A DNA stretch of 64,000 nucleotides. Origin: Elusimicrobiota bacterium (GTDB lineage: Bacteria; Elusimicrobiota; Elusimicrobia; UBA1565; UBA9628). The DNA lies in NCBI GenBank assembly GCA_016218575.1, contig JACRDN010000017.1, positions 246,863 through 310,862 on the forward strand, given 5' to 3'. The position numbers were made by a program, and so were the translations under genes. A model generated the notes under the pieces. That model was not told the origin of the DNA. It made no database searches and was given only the letters and a program-made list of their open reading frames with translations. Below, piece after piece: positions 1 through 9,090 of the stretch. Every line of letters begins with the position of its first letter. Positions within the stretch are counted from its first letter, which is position 1.

Positions 1-1
1 G

Positions 2-475
2 TGGGGGAACAGACGCGACTGGGCCTTCGCGGCCGCGTTTCTGCTCCCGTGGCTTGCCTTCGTGTGGGCGTCCTATCGCTGGATGCCGGTGACGGCCGCC
101 GACACGACGTCTCCTTATCGCCCGTTTCTGGGCAAAGGTGTTTCAGTCGGCGTCATCCTGGCCGCCCTCACTTACGGGATTGTCGCCGCGGGCTTTGGAG
201 AGGAGTTATTTTTTCGCGGGCTCATCGCGGGTGCTCTTGGGCGAAGGATGGCGCTTTGGAAAGCGAACCTCGTTCAGACGTTCGTCTTTCTGGCGCCCCA
301 CCTGCTGATTCTGCTGATAAAGCCAGCGGCTGCGCCTATCCTCATTGGGGTGGCGGCTCTGGCGGCAACGGCAGGATGGCTTCGCCTTCGGTCCGGTTCG
401 ATCGGGCCCGGGCTGATGCTTCATGGGCTTGGAAACACGTTCGTCGCCATGCTGGCGGCGGCCAGTTCGCAGTAG
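2..475 (+). CDS. CPBP-family intramembrane protease, 3' part
   Basis: The reading frame is open from the first bases, so the 5' end lies outside the window. About 157 residues remain. They are strongly hydrophobic and contain the E-E-L-F-F-R-G motif followed by further membrane segments and an H-G-L-G-N motif near the end. Glutamate pair, arginine and later histidines are the catalytic signature of CPBP/CAAX (Abi) membrane proteases. These act in the membrane; some process prenylated or bacteriocin-like peptides, but the substrate here is unknown. Family assignment is fairly sure, specific role is not. Confidence 0.75.
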   Translation, partial: WGNRRDWAFAAAFLLPWLAFVWASYRWMPVTAADTTSPYRPFLGKGVSVGVILAALTYGIVAAGFGEELFFRGLIAGALGRRMALWKANLVQTFVFLAPHLLILLIKPAAAPILIGVAALAATAGWLRLRSGSIGPGLMLHGLGNTFVAMLAAASSQ

Positions 476-548
476 TGAAGTGATTCTCATGCCGATAGCC
501 GGTGGGGCGCCTTCGGCGAGTAGACGCGTCTTTTAAACGCCCATTTTG

Positions 549-2465
549 ATGACCTCCCTGTATTCGGCGGTGCACCCGTTTCTTCCCATGAACCGCCGCG
601 AGATGCAAGCCCGCGGCTGGGACCAGGTGGACGTGGTGTTCGTGACCGGCGACGCCTACATAGACCATTACTCCTTCGCCATGGCCATTTTAGGAAGGGT
701 CCTGGAGGACCAGGGCTTTCGCGTGGGCATCCTGAGCCAGCCCGACTGGCGCTCCTGCGCGCCCTGGCGGGAGTTCGGCCGGCCGCGCCTCTTCTTCGCG
801 GTCTCGGCCGGGAACATGGACTCCATGATCAACCATTACACGGCCAACAAGAAGGTCCGCAACGACGACGCCTATTCTCCGGGGGGCCGCATCCGCCTGC
901 GCCCGGACCGGGCCACCATCCCGTACTGCCAAAGGGCGCGGGAGGCCTTCCCGGGCGTGCCCGTGGTGGCGGGGGGCGTGGAGGCGAGCTTGAGGCGCTT
1001 GGCCCATTACGACTATTGGAGCGACGCGGTGAAGCCCTCGATTTTGCTCGATTCCAAGGCCGATCTCCTGGCCTACGGGATGGGCGAGGAGAATATCCTC
1101 GCCATCGCCCGGGGCCTGGCGGCGGGAAAAACCTTGAAGGAAATGCGCGGCCTGCGCGGGATCGCCTACGCGTTGGGCGCGAGCGAAACCCCGCCCCGGG
1201 ACGGTGCCGTCAATCTGCCTTCCTTCGCCGAGGTCCGCGGCGACAAGGACAAGTTCCTCCAGGCGACCCGCTTGATCCACAGGGAGACGAGCCCCTTCAA
1301 CGCCAAGACTATCGTCCAGTACCACGACAAGCGGGCCGTGGTCCAGACCCCTCCCCAGCTTCCGGCGAGCCAGGAGCGCATGGACTACTACTACGGCCTG
1401 CCCTTCACGCGTCGGCCGCACCCCTCCTATCGCGAGCCCATCCCGGCCTACGAGATGATCAAGGACTCGGTCACTATCATGCGCGGCTGCTTCGGGGGCT
1501 GCACATTCTGCTCCATCACCGCCCACCAGGGCCGCACCATCCAGTCCCGCTCCCAAGAGAGCGTGCTGGGCGAGCTCAAGGCCATGGGCCGGGACCCGGA
1601 GTTCAAGGGTGTGGTCTCCGACATCGGGGGGCCGACGGCCAACATGTACCAGATGCGCTGCGCCAAGCCCGAGGTGGAGAGGATATGCAGGCGCCTTTCC
1701 TGTGTGAGCCCCGTGATTTGCAAGTGCCTGGGCACCGACCACGGGCCGCTCACCGAGCTCATGAAAAAATCCCGCGAGGTGGAAGGGGTGGACAAGGTCT
1801 TGGTCGCAAGCGGCATCCGCATGGACCTGGCCCGGCTTTCGCCGGAGTACATGGGGGAGCTTGCCCGGCACCACGTGGGTGGACGCTTGAAGGTCGCGCC
1901 CGAGCACGTGGATCCCACAGTTCTTGCCGCCATGAAAAAGCCCGCCTACGACACCTTCGAGGACTTCGCGGCCAAGTTCAAGGAGGAGAACCGCAAGGCG
2001 GGCAAGAAGCAATTCCTGGTCCCCTATTTCATCGCCAGCCACCCGGGCTCGGATCTTAAGGCCATGATCGCCTTGGCGGTTTTCCTGAAGAGAAACGGCT
2101 ACAAGCCCGACCAGGTGCAGGACTTCATCCCCGCCCCCTTCGATGTCGCCACGGCCATGTATTACACTGGCAAGGACCCGGAGACCGGGGCGGCCCTTCC
2201 CATCGCCCGGGGCCTGCGCGACCGCAGGCTCCAGCGCGCCCTCCTGCAGTTCTTCAAGCCCGAGAATTACTTCGAGGTGAGGGAGGCCTTGCTCAAGGCC
2301 GGGAGGCGGGACTTGATCGGCCCCGGCTGCGATTGCCTCATCCCCGGGCGGCCCCCGGCCGCGGCACTCCTAGAGAGGCGCCGCCGCGCGCAGAAGGAGG
2401 TCGGCGAGCACGTCCACCGCATCCCGTCGGCCGGCTACCGCCCCAAGCGGCCTTCGGCGCGTTAA
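549..2465 (+). CDS. ygiQ: YgiQ-family radical SAM protein (UPF0313)
   Basis: About 638 residues, the usual YgiQ length. The N-terminus has the family motif F-L-P-M-N-R-R-E-M and V-T-G-D-A-Y-I-D-H, and C-F-G-G-C-T-F-C near residue 314 is the radical SAM CxxxCxxC cluster that binds 4Fe-4S. A cobalamin-like N-terminal region and a C-terminal YgiQ extension are expected; the biochemical reaction of the family is not established. ATG at 549 is chosen; an in-frame TTG at 546 precedes it directly. No clear Shine-Dalgarno sequence is seen. The 3' end overlaps the convergent pilus ATPase gene by 4 bases. Confidence 0.9.
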   Translation: MTSLYSAVHPFLPMNRREMQARGWDQVDVVFVTGDAYIDHYSFAMAILGRVLEDQGFRVGILSQPDWRSCAPWREFGRPRLFFAVSAGNMDSMINHYTANKKVRNDDAYSPGGRIRLRPDRATIPYCQRAREAFPGVPVVAGGVEASLRRLAHYDYWSDAVKPSILLDSKADLLAYGMGEENILAIARGLAAGKTLKEMRGLRGIAYALGASETPPRDGAVNLPSFAEVRGDKDKFLQATRLIHRETSPFNAKTIVQYHDKRAVVQTPPQLPASQERMDYYYGLPFTRRPHPSYREPIPAYEMIKDSVTIMRGCFGGCTFCSITAHQGRTIQSRSQESVLGELKAMGRDPEFKGVVSDIGGPTANMYQMRCAKPEVERICRRLSCVSPVICKCLGTDHGPLTELMKKSREVEGVDKVLVASGIRMDLARLSPEYMGELARHHVGGRLKVAPEHVDPTVLAAMKKPAYDTFEDFAAKFKEENRKAGKKQFLVPYFIASHPGSDLKAMIALAVFLKRNGYKPDQVQDFIPAPFDVATAMYYTGKDPETGAALPIARGLRDRRLQRALLQFFKPENYFEVREALLKAGRRDLIGPGCDCLIPGRPPAAALLERRRRAQKEVGEHVHRIPSAGYRPKRPSAR

Positions 2466-4192
2466 GCCGGCAGCTTGTCGGCCTCGGAGTCCTCGCAGAC
2501 CTCCAGGACGTCCTCCAAGGTGGTGACGCCGCGGACGACTTTCTCGAGGCCGTCCTGAAGTACCGTTTTCATTCCCGTCTTGAGGGCCGATTCGTGGACC
2601 TCGGGGGAGGTGGCCTTCATGATAATTTGGCGCCGGATCTCCTCGTTGGCGACCAGGAGCTCCGAGATTACGGTGCGGCCCCTGAACCCCGTGAAAAAGC
2701 AGTGGCGGCAGCCCTTGCCGCGGGAGACCTTGGCCTCTCCGAGGTCGCCTGGGAGGTGCCTGGCCAGGAAGGCCAGGGCCTCGGGGCTGGGCGGGGCTGA
2801 CTCCTTGCACTCCTGGCAAATGGTCCTGACCAGGCGCTGGCTCATGGCGCAGCGCAGGCTGCTCGCGATGAGGTAAGGCTCGGCTCCCATCTCCATGAGC
2901 CGCACCACCGCCCCCGCGGCGTTGTTGGTGTGCAAGGTGGCAAATACCAGGTGCCCCGTCAAGGCCGCGCGGATCGCGATCTCGGTGGTCTCCAGATCCC
3001 GGACCTCGCCCACCAGGATCACGTCCGGGTCCTGCCTCAGGATCGAGCGCAGGACCTTGGCGAAGTTGAGGTCTATGTCCGGGTTGACCTGGATTTGGGT
3101 CAGTCCCTCGATCTGGTACTCCACCGGGTCCTCGACCGTGGTGATGTTCTTGTCCCCGGTGTTGAGGGCGTTGAGGGCGGAGTAGAGGGTGGTGGTCTTG
3201 CCGTTTCCGGTCGGGCCGACGATCAGAACCATGCCGTTGGGCTTGTGGATGATGTGCTTGAAGGTCTTGAGGGTCTCGCCGCCGAAGCCGAGGTGGTCCA
3301 GGCCCAGCATCATGGCCCCCTTGTCGAGCACCCTCATGATGGCTTTCTCCCCGAAAACCGTGGGGGTGATGGCGACGCGAAAGTCTATGGAGCGGCCCTC
3401 GATCTTGATGTGGAAGCTCCCGTCCTGGGGCAGGCGCCTTTCGGCGATGTCGAGGTTGCACATGACCTTGACGCGCGAGACCACGGCGGCCGCCACCGAG
3501 AGGGGAAGGGACTCGTTCTGCTGGAGCACCCCGTCCACCCGGTACTTTACCTGGAGATTCTTGCGGTCGGGGATCAAGTGTATGTCGCTGGCGCGGTTGA
3601 GGAGGGCGCCCAGGAGAAAGAGGTTCACGGTCTTGATCACTGGGGCTTGGTCGGAGAGCTGGTTCAAGTCTATGTCGAGCCCGATGCTGCGGCTAAGCTC
3701 CGCCCCCTGGTCCTTGACGCTTTTGAGGAGCTTCTCCACCACCTTTATCTTGTAGTGGTCATGGTACTCGGAGAGCTTCCTCAATATCGCCCAGCGCGAG
3801 GCCAAAGCCACCCGGATGGAGCAGCCGGCCAGCTTCTCGATGTTCTCGATGGTGGTCAAATCGCTCGGGTTCTGCATGGCCAAGAGAAGCGAGCTGTCCT
3901 GCTTCTCCACGACTATGAGCCCTTTGTCCACCGCCATCTCCTCGGGGATCATGGTGACGAGCGCTGGGTCCGGAGAGAGCCCCTCCATCGAGAGAAAGGG
4001 AATGTTCATCTGGGCGGCTTGGAGGGCCAGTATGCGGTCTTCGACCACTATGCCGCGGTTGATGAGGAACTGCTTGAGGGGCGGTGGGCTCTTGGAGCGG
4101 GCGAGCTCGCCCTTGATCTCCTCCAGGCGCGCGGCCTCTATGAGGTTGTTCTTGACCAGGTCTTCTTCCAGGCGCTCATCGGCTGATTTCAT
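2462..4192 (-). CDS. Type IV pilus / type II secretion assembly ATPase (PilB/GspE)
   Basis: A 576-residue cytoplasmic hexameric ATPase that powers pilin or pseudopilin assembly. The N-terminal ~150 residues are a GspE-N (MshEN-like) domain. Walker A is G-P-T-G-N-G-K-T-T-T near residue 326; an Asp-box with D-P-D-V-I-L-V-G-E-V-R-D and a His-box follow; C-x-x-C plus C-x-x-C form the tetracysteine zinc site of GspE/PilB assembly ATPases, which retraction ATPases lack. PilB versus GspE cannot be decided from sequence. It stands alone here, but two pilin genes occur at 44.4 and 49.9 kb. The divergent upstream gap holds an inverted pair of the 23-bp palindrome. Confidence 0.92.
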   Translation of the reverse strand: MKSADERLEEDLVKNNLIEAARLEEIKGELARSKSPPPLKQFLINRGIVVEDRILALQAAQMNIPFLSMEGLSPDPALVTMIPEEMAVDKGLIVVEKQDSSLLLAMQNPSDLTTIENIEKLAGCSIRVALASRWAILRKLSEYHDHYKIKVVEKLLKSVKDQGAELSRSIGLDIDLNQLSDQAPVIKTVNLFLLGALLNRASDIHLIPDRKNLQVKYRVDGVLQQNESLPLSVAAAVVSRVKVMCNLDIAERRLPQDGSFHIKIEGRSIDFRVAITPTVFGEKAIMRVLDKGAMMLGLDHLGFGGETLKTFKHIIHKPNGMVLIVGPTGNGKTTTLYSALNALNTGDKNITTVEDPVEYQIEGLTQIQVNPDIDLNFAKVLRSILRQDPDVILVGEVRDLETTEIAIRAALTGHLVFATLHTNNAAGAVVRLMEMGAEPYLIASSLRCAMSQRLVRTICQECKESAPPSPEALAFLARHLPGDLGEAKVSRGKGCRHCFFTGFRGRTVISELLVANEEIRRQIIMKATSPEVHESALKTGMKTVLQDGLEKVVRGVTTLEDVLEVCEDSEADKLPA

Positions 4193-4234
4193 GGGCTAAT
4201 TATGGGGCCGTATGGCGCGGCTGTCAAGGCGGGT

Positions 4235-4295
4235 AATTCGGTGACAGTTACCGAATTCCGATCAGCTGTTGTAATTCGGTAACTGTCACCGAATT
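4235..4295. repeat. Inverted pair of the 23-bp palindrome (copies 1 and 2)
   Basis: Copy 1 lies at 4235-4257 and copy 2 at 4273-4295 in the opposite orientation, 15 bases apart. Each begins AATTCGGT and ends ACCGAATT around an inner GACAGTT or its complement; the two halves pair except for a central base and one G-T pair. Outer bases T and A extend some copies to 25 bp. The pair occupies the divergent gap between the pilus ATPase and the ABC-F gene. Three more copies occur in this window. Confidence 0.9.
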
Positions 4296-4326
4296 ACTCC
4301 GAATTTAGTAAAATTACTTCCCCGTC

Positions 4327-6081
4327 GTGATTACTCTCAGCGAAGTCCATAAGTCCTTCGGCCAGCAGACCCTTTTGAGCGGGGCGTCTTTGCAGATCAA
4401 CCAGGGTGACCGCTTCGCCTTGGTCGGGCCTAACGGAGCCGGCAAGTCCACCCTTTTCAAGATGCTCTTGGGCATCGAGGAGCCCGACGGGGGGCGGATC
4501 AGCCTCAAGCGGGGGGCGGTTGTCGGCTACCTGCCCCAGGAAAACGCGCCTAGCGGCGATTCGAGCGTGCTGGCAACGGCCCTGGCCGACTGCGAGGAGC
4601 CCGACGGGCGCCTGGCGGCCAAGGCCAAGGCCGTGCTTATGGGCCTGGGCTTTCGCGTATCTGACTTCGAGAGGCCGGTGAATGCCCTGAGCGGGGGCTG
4701 GGCCATGCGCGTGGCGCTGGCCAGGCTCCTTATCCGCGAGCCCGACCTCCTGCTTTTGGACGAGCCCACCAATCATCTCGATATCGACTCCTTGTTCTGG
4801 TTTCAGACCTACCTCCAGTCCTACGTCGGGGCGGTTTTCCTCATCTCGCACGACAGAGCCTTCATCAATGCCGTGTGCCGGGCCATCGTGAGCCTCCAGG
4901 ACCAGGGGCTTAAGGTCTACCGCGGGGATTACGAACAGTACTTGCGCGAGCGCCAGGCCGAGAGGGAGCGGCTGGAGTCGGCTTGGAGGCGCCAGCAGGA
5001 AGAGATCGCCAAGATGCAGGAATTCATCGACCGCAACCGGGCCAGGGCCTCCACCGCCAACCGCGCCCAAAGCATGATCAAGCGCTTGGAGAAGCTCGCG
5101 CGCATAGAACTCCCCGCGGAGGCCAAAACCGTTAAAATTCGATTCCCGCAGCCCCCGCGGGTGGGAGTAAGGGTCCTGTCCCTCAAGGACGTGTCCAAGG
5201 CCTACGGGGGGACTTCGGTCTATAGGAACCTCGACTTCGAGCTCGAACGCGGCTGGAAGATGGCCTTCGTGGGCCACAACGGGGCCGGCAAGTCCACCCT
5301 CCTCAAAATTCTGGCCGGGGTCATTGCCTTCGATTCGGGAGAGCGGCTCGTGGGGGCCGAGGTCAAGGTCGGCTATTTCTCCCAGCACCGGGAGGGCCAG
5401 CTCGACCCCGATAAAACCGTCCTCCAGGAGGCTTTGGGCGTCAATCGTCATAATTCCGAGCTGATGGTGCGCACCGTGCTTGGGACCTTTCTGTTCTCTG
5501 GAGACTCCGTGCGCAAGACAACCGCTGTCCTGAGCGGCGGCGAGAAAAGCCGCCTCTCCTTGGTCAAGCTCCTGCTCGACCCTCCCCACGTCCTTCTCAT
5601 GGACGAGCCCACCACCCACCTCGACATGGCCAGTGTGGACGCCTTGGTCGAGGCCCTGAAGGCCTTCGAGGGCACGATTTGCTGCATCAGCCACGACCTG
5701 TATTTTCTCAACGCCCTGGCCGACCACGTGGTGCACATCGTGGAGGGCAAGGTCACGGTCTATCCGGGCGACTACGAATATTTCAAGCACCGCCAGGCCC
5801 AGTGGCATGAGGAAAATCCCATGGCCGTGCCCATGCCCGGCGACACGTCTGCTGAGAAGCAGGCGGTCAAGTCCGCCGCGGATCCGCGCCGGCAGGCCAA
5901 GCTGGCGGCCAAGCTCGAGGCGGAGCTGCAGGTCCTCCATCAGCGCTTGGAGGAGCTGGCCGGCCTGCTCTCCGATCCCGCGCTTTACGCCGATTACGAG
6001 CGGGTCAAGGAAGTGGGCGATGAGATGGAAGGGGTGCAGAGGGACATCCAGGCCAAAGAGGTCGAAATCCTGCGTTTGTAG
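4327..6081 (+). CDS. ABC-F family ATPase
   Basis: A 584-residue soluble protein with two ABC nucleotide-binding domains and no membrane segments. Walker A motifs are G-P-N-G-A-G-K-S-T at residues 34-42 and G-H-N-G-A-G-K-S-T near 316; signatures are L-S-G-G near 121 and 402; both Walker B motifs read D-E-P-T-x-H-L-D. A charged P-site-tRNA-interaction linker (R-N-R-A-R-A-S-T-A-N-R-A-Q-S region) separates them and the C-terminus is a coiled coil. ABC-F proteins bind the ribosomal E site and act in translation or antibiotic resistance. Closest general type is YdiF/Uup; resistance is not implied. Start is GTG without a visible Shine-Dalgarno sequence. Confidence 0.93.
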   Translation: MITLSEVHKSFGQQTLLSGASLQINQGDRFALVGPNGAGKSTLFKMLLGIEEPDGGRISLKRGAVVGYLPQENAPSGDSSVLATALADCEEPDGRLAAKAKAVLMGLGFRVSDFERPVNALSGGWAMRVALARLLIREPDLLLLDEPTNHLDIDSLFWFQTYLQSYVGAVFLISHDRAFINAVCRAIVSLQDQGLKVYRGDYEQYLRERQAERERLESAWRRQQEEIAKMQEFIDRNRARASTANRAQSMIKRLEKLARIELPAEAKTVKIRFPQPPRVGVRVLSLKDVSKAYGGTSVYRNLDFELERGWKMAFVGHNGAGKSTLLKILAGVIAFDSGERLVGAEVKVGYFSQHREGQLDPDKTVLQEALGVNRHNSELMVRTVLGTFLFSGDSVRKTTAVLSGGEKSRLSLVKLLLDPPHVLLMDEPTTHLDMASVDALVEALKAFEGTICCISHDLYFLNALADHVVHIVEGKVTVYPGDYEYFKHRQAQWHEENPMAVPMPGDTSAEKQAVKSAADPRRQAKLAAKLEAELQVLHQRLEELAGLLSDPALYADYERVKEVGDEMEGVQRDIQAKEVEILRL

Positions 6082-6098
6082 TATAATGAGCCACTCTG

Positions 6099-8069
6099 AT
6101 GCTTGAGCGTCTGCGCCGCATGGTCTTCGGCAAGCCCCGAGACCTCAACGACCCTGGCGTATTCCACAACATTTCCCTCGTGGCCTTTCTGGCCTGGGTC
6201 GGGCTGGGCGCCGACGGCCTTTCCTCCTCCACCTACGGACCCGAGGAGACCTTCCGGATGCTGGGCTCCCACACGCATTTGGCCGTGATCCTGGCCGCGG
6301 CCATGGTGCTCACCATCGCGGTGATCGCCTACGCCTATTCGCGCATCATCGAGCATTTCCCCCTGGGGGGAGGGGGCTATGTCATCGCCACCACCTTGCT
6401 GGGCCCCAAGGCGGGCCTCGTTTCCGGCTCGGCCCTCATCGTGGATTATGTCCTCACCATTTCGGTGTCGATCGCGGCCGCGGCCGACGCTTTCTTCAGC
6501 TTCCTTCCCATAGAATACCACGTTCTCAAATTCCCGGCCGGGCTTTGCGCCATAGCAGGCCTCACCGTGCTCAACCTGCGCGGGATCAAGGAGTCGGTCA
6601 ATATCCTGATGCCTGTCTTCCTCGTGTTCCTAGGCACGCACGCCGTGGTTATCGGGGGGGCCCTTCTGCTCAACGCCGGCAATCTTCCCCATGTCGCCCA
6701 TGAAATCCGCTCGGGCTTCGGCGCCGATCTTGCCACCATCGGCTGGGCTGGAATCCTGGCCATAGCGCTTCGCGCCTACGCCTTCGGCTGCGGCACCTAC
6801 ACCGGCATCGAGGCGGTTTCCAACGGCCTGGCCATCATGCGCGAGCCCAAGGTCGAGACCGGCCGCAAGACCATGCTGTACATGGCGACCTCTTTGGCCC
6901 TCACGGCCGGGGGCCTGGTCCTGGCCTATCTTCTCCTCAATATCCGGCCCGTGGAGGGCCGGACCATGAACGCGACCTTGACCCGCGAGTTCATGGGGGC
7001 GCTGCTTGGCCCGGGCAGCGCCGCGGGCTGGTGGTTCTTGATGCTGACCTTGGTGTCCGAGACGCTTCTCCTGGTGGTGGCCGCCCAGGCCGGCTTCATA
7101 GACGGTCCCCGGGTCATGGCCAACATGGCGCTCGACTCCTGGCTTCCGAGGAGGCTGGCCAGCCTCTCCGACCGCCTCACCACCCAGGACGGCATCCTCA
7201 TGCTGTCCTTGGCCTCTGCCGCCACCATGTTCTACGCCCACGGGCACACGGTTACTTTGGTCATCATGTATTCGATCAACGTGTTCATCACATTCACCTT
7301 GAGCGAAATGTCCATGATCCGCTTTTGGCTGAGGGACCGCAAAACCCGTCCGGATTGGCGACGCAAGATCATCATCCACGTCGTGGGCTTCCTTATGTGC
7401 GCGACGATCCTCGCCATCAACCTCTATGAGAAATTTTTCGATGGGGGCTGGGTCACCTTGGCGATCACGGCGAGCCTCATCACCCTTTGCGCGGTGGTCC
7501 GGAGACATTACTCGGCGGTTCGCGAGAACCTCTCGCGCCTGGACCAGATACTTTCCGAGCTTCCCGGGAAATCTTCCCAGGCCCCGCCGCCCTTGGATCC
7601 CAAGGGCCCCACGGCCATTCTCCTGGTGGGGGGCTACGGGGGGCTCGGGATGCATTCGCTCTTGTCCATCGTGCGCCTATTCCCGCGCCATTTCAGGAAT
7701 TTCGTGTTCGTGTCGGTGGGCGTGGTGGACTCCGCCGTGTTCAAGGAAAGCATCGTGGTTGAGGAGGTTCGCCAGCAGACCCGCCAACTCTTGGAAAGAT
7801 ACAAGGAAGCGGCCCAGAAGCTAGGCCTGGCCGCGGACTGGCACATGTCGGTCAGCACGGACGTTCTCGAGGAGGCAGAGCGCCTTTGCCTCGAGGTCTC
7901 CAAGGAATACCCGCGCTCCATCGTATTCTGCGGCAAGCTGATCTTCGAGAAAGAGGGTCTTTTCAACCGATTCCTGCACAACGACACGGCCTACGAGCTC
8001 CAGCGCCGCTTCCAATTCGCGGGCTTGAACGCCATGGTGCTTCCGGTCCGAGTGCTCACTGCCCAATAA
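6099..8069 (+). CDS. APC-superfamily transporter, KimA/YdaO-like
   Basis: A 656-residue membrane protein with about 12 predicted helices and a C-terminal soluble domain of roughly 150 residues (from about 500). The N-terminal pattern, G-K-P followed by G-A-D-G-L-S-S-S-T-Y-G-P-E-E, and the Y-P/F-P-L-G-G-G-G-Y motif after helix 2 resemble KimA, the c-di-AMP-controlled potassium importer, and related amino-acid permeases. Substrate (potassium or amino acid) is uncertain. A TATAAT hexamer at 6082-6087, 12 bases before the ATG, could give an almost leaderless transcript; it abuts the stop codon of the ABC-F gene. Confidence 0.82.
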   Translation: MLERLRRMVFGKPRDLNDPGVFHNISLVAFLAWVGLGADGLSSSTYGPEETFRMLGSHTHLAVILAAAMVLTIAVIAYAYSRIIEHFPLGGGGYVIATTLLGPKAGLVSGSALIVDYVLTISVSIAAAADAFFSFLPIEYHVLKFPAGLCAIAGLTVLNLRGIKESVNILMPVFLVFLGTHAVVIGGALLLNAGNLPHVAHEIRSGFGADLATIGWAGILAIALRAYAFGCGTYTGIEAVSNGLAIMREPKVETGRKTMLYMATSLALTAGGLVLAYLLLNIRPVEGRTMNATLTREFMGALLGPGSAAGWWFLMLTLVSETLLLVVAAQAGFIDGPRVMANMALDSWLPRRLASLSDRLTTQDGILMLSLASAATMFYAHGHTVTLVIMYSINVFITFTLSEMSMIRFWLRDRKTRPDWRRKIIIHVVGFLMCATILAINLYEKFFDGGWVTLAITASLITLCAVVRRHYSAVRENLSRLDQILSELPGKSSQAPPPLDPKGPTAILLVGGYGGLGMHSLLSIVRLFPRHFRNFVFVSVGVVDSAVFKESIVVEEVRQQTRQLLERYKEAAQKLGLAADWHMSVSTDVLEEAERLCLEVSKEYPRSIVFCGKLIFEKEGLFNRFLHNDTAYELQRRFQFAGLNAMVLPVRVLTAQ

Positions 8070-8144
8070 TGTATAACGCGGGCATGAAGCCTCCGCTCTC
8101 TTGGCGGTGCTCATCCACGACCCCCACAAACCCGAGTCCGGGGC

Positions 8145-8993
8145 CTAAACGGCCCATTGCGCGACGTTGATGTGATCGGGGGCGCTTCGCAAGGAGGGAC
8201 GCTCTCTTTGCTGCCGGGCCTCATCGAGCCCCGTCCAGAAAAGCCGCACCGAGTCGAGAGCCGCTCTCCCGCCCTTGAGGAACTTCCGGGGGTTAAAGTC
8301 CGGCCTCGAGAAGTCCCGTTCGAGCGCCTCCCAGACGTTGGCCCTGTGCCCGGATTCGACCTCGAAGTGCCAGCGGAAAAATCCCAGGGGTAGGGGTTCC
8401 AGGCCCTGTGGGAGGCGTTCTCTTTCGTTGAAGGCTTCAAGACCTGAGATGAGCTGGCTCCAGAAATTGTGGGTCTCGAGCTCGGCGCCGCCTCCTATGC
8501 CGTGAGAGGCCCAGTTCTCGACCGCGAAGCTCGCGCCCGCCCCGACGGATGGGTCGGGATGGGAGTAGTTGCGTTCCAAGCCTTTCAGGAAGTTTCTGGT
8601 GGCGGGGCTGGCCGACTCCCAGCGTCCCAGCTCCATAGGGCCCAGCCCCAAGGGGCGTGCGCACTGGCGAAGCCAATTGAGGTGGGCGTTTGAAGAGGAG
8701 AAAGTCCGGCCCTCGGCGGAGCCGCTCTCGGCGTCCAACCCCACCCCGCATTCATTGACCAAAATCTGGCGCGCGCAGCGCTCCGCCTCCTCCGTGGCGG
8801 CCAATACCATGCGCTTGGCCTGGATGACCAGGAAGTAATTGGAGAAGACCGAGAATTGGATCAGGAGATCGCGCACCTGCTCCGGCGCGGCTTCTCCCCC
8901 GGCGAACCATCGCGTGTAGCGGTTTTCAAGGATGACGGGATGCTCCAGGAACTCCCGCGAGATGGTTTGCTTGAAGCTTTCGAGGTCTTTCAT
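8145..8993 (-). CDS. Haem-oxygenase-like fold metalloenzyme (TENA/CADD/PqqC-like)
   Basis: A 282-residue all-helical protein resembling iron-containing redox enzymes of the haem-oxygenase-like superfamily. Candidate metal ligands are in V-N-E-C-G, E-N-W-A-S-H, E-T-H-N-F-W and W-H-F-E-V-E-S-G-H. Related proteins are PqqC, CADD and the non-haem di-iron oxidases and oxygenases, so the reaction cannot be named. ATG at 8993 is chosen because AAAGGAG lies five bases before it; an upstream in-frame ATG at 9017 overlaps a TACAAT -10-like element. The gene is divergent from a LysR regulator, a typical regulator-target pair. Confidence 0.72.
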   Translation of the reverse strand: MKDLESFKQTISREFLEHPVILENRYTRWFAGGEAAPEQVRDLLIQFSVFSNYFLVIQAKRMVLAATEEAERCARQILVNECGVGLDAESGSAEGRTFSSSNAHLNWLRQCARPLGLGPMELGRWESASPATRNFLKGLERNYSHPDPSVGAGASFAVENWASHGIGGGAELETHNFWSQLISGLEAFNERERLPQGLEPLPLGFFRWHFEVESGHRANVWEALERDFSRPDFNPRKFLKGGRAALDSVRLFWTGLDEARQQRERPSLRSAPDHINVAQWAV

Positions 8994-9015
8994 GCATTCT
9001 CCTTTGCGAGGAGAC

Positions 9016-9083
9016 ATTGTAGCGGCCGGGCATTAAGAATGTAAAGTAAATAAAGTTGAATACATTGATTAACTTATAGTTAA
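9016..9083. promoter_or_regulatory. Divergent promoter region with LysR-type operator
   Basis: This AT-rich gap contains TTAAC-N5-GTTAA at 9069-9083, a dyad fitting the LysR T-N11-A rule, eight bases before the lysR start. On the minus strand a TACAAT hexamer at 9021-9016 could be the -10 element of the haem-oxygenase-like gene. Contrast with the GC-rich surroundings is marked. Operator function is inferred. Confidence 0.5.
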
Positions 9084-9090
9084 CTATGAC

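Noticed and set aside
690..2042. 450-codon minus-strand ORF across the YgiQ gene
   Set aside because: Antisense shadow caused by high GC; composition is Gly/His/Arg-biased with no domain, while the plus strand encodes a clear radical SAM protein.
2930..4186. 418-codon plus-strand ORF across the pilus ATPase gene
   Set aside because: Shadow frame; the minus strand has Walker and tetracysteine motifs.
4294..5940. 548-codon minus-strand ORF across the ABC-F gene
   Set aside because: Shadow frame; the plus strand has both ABC domains.
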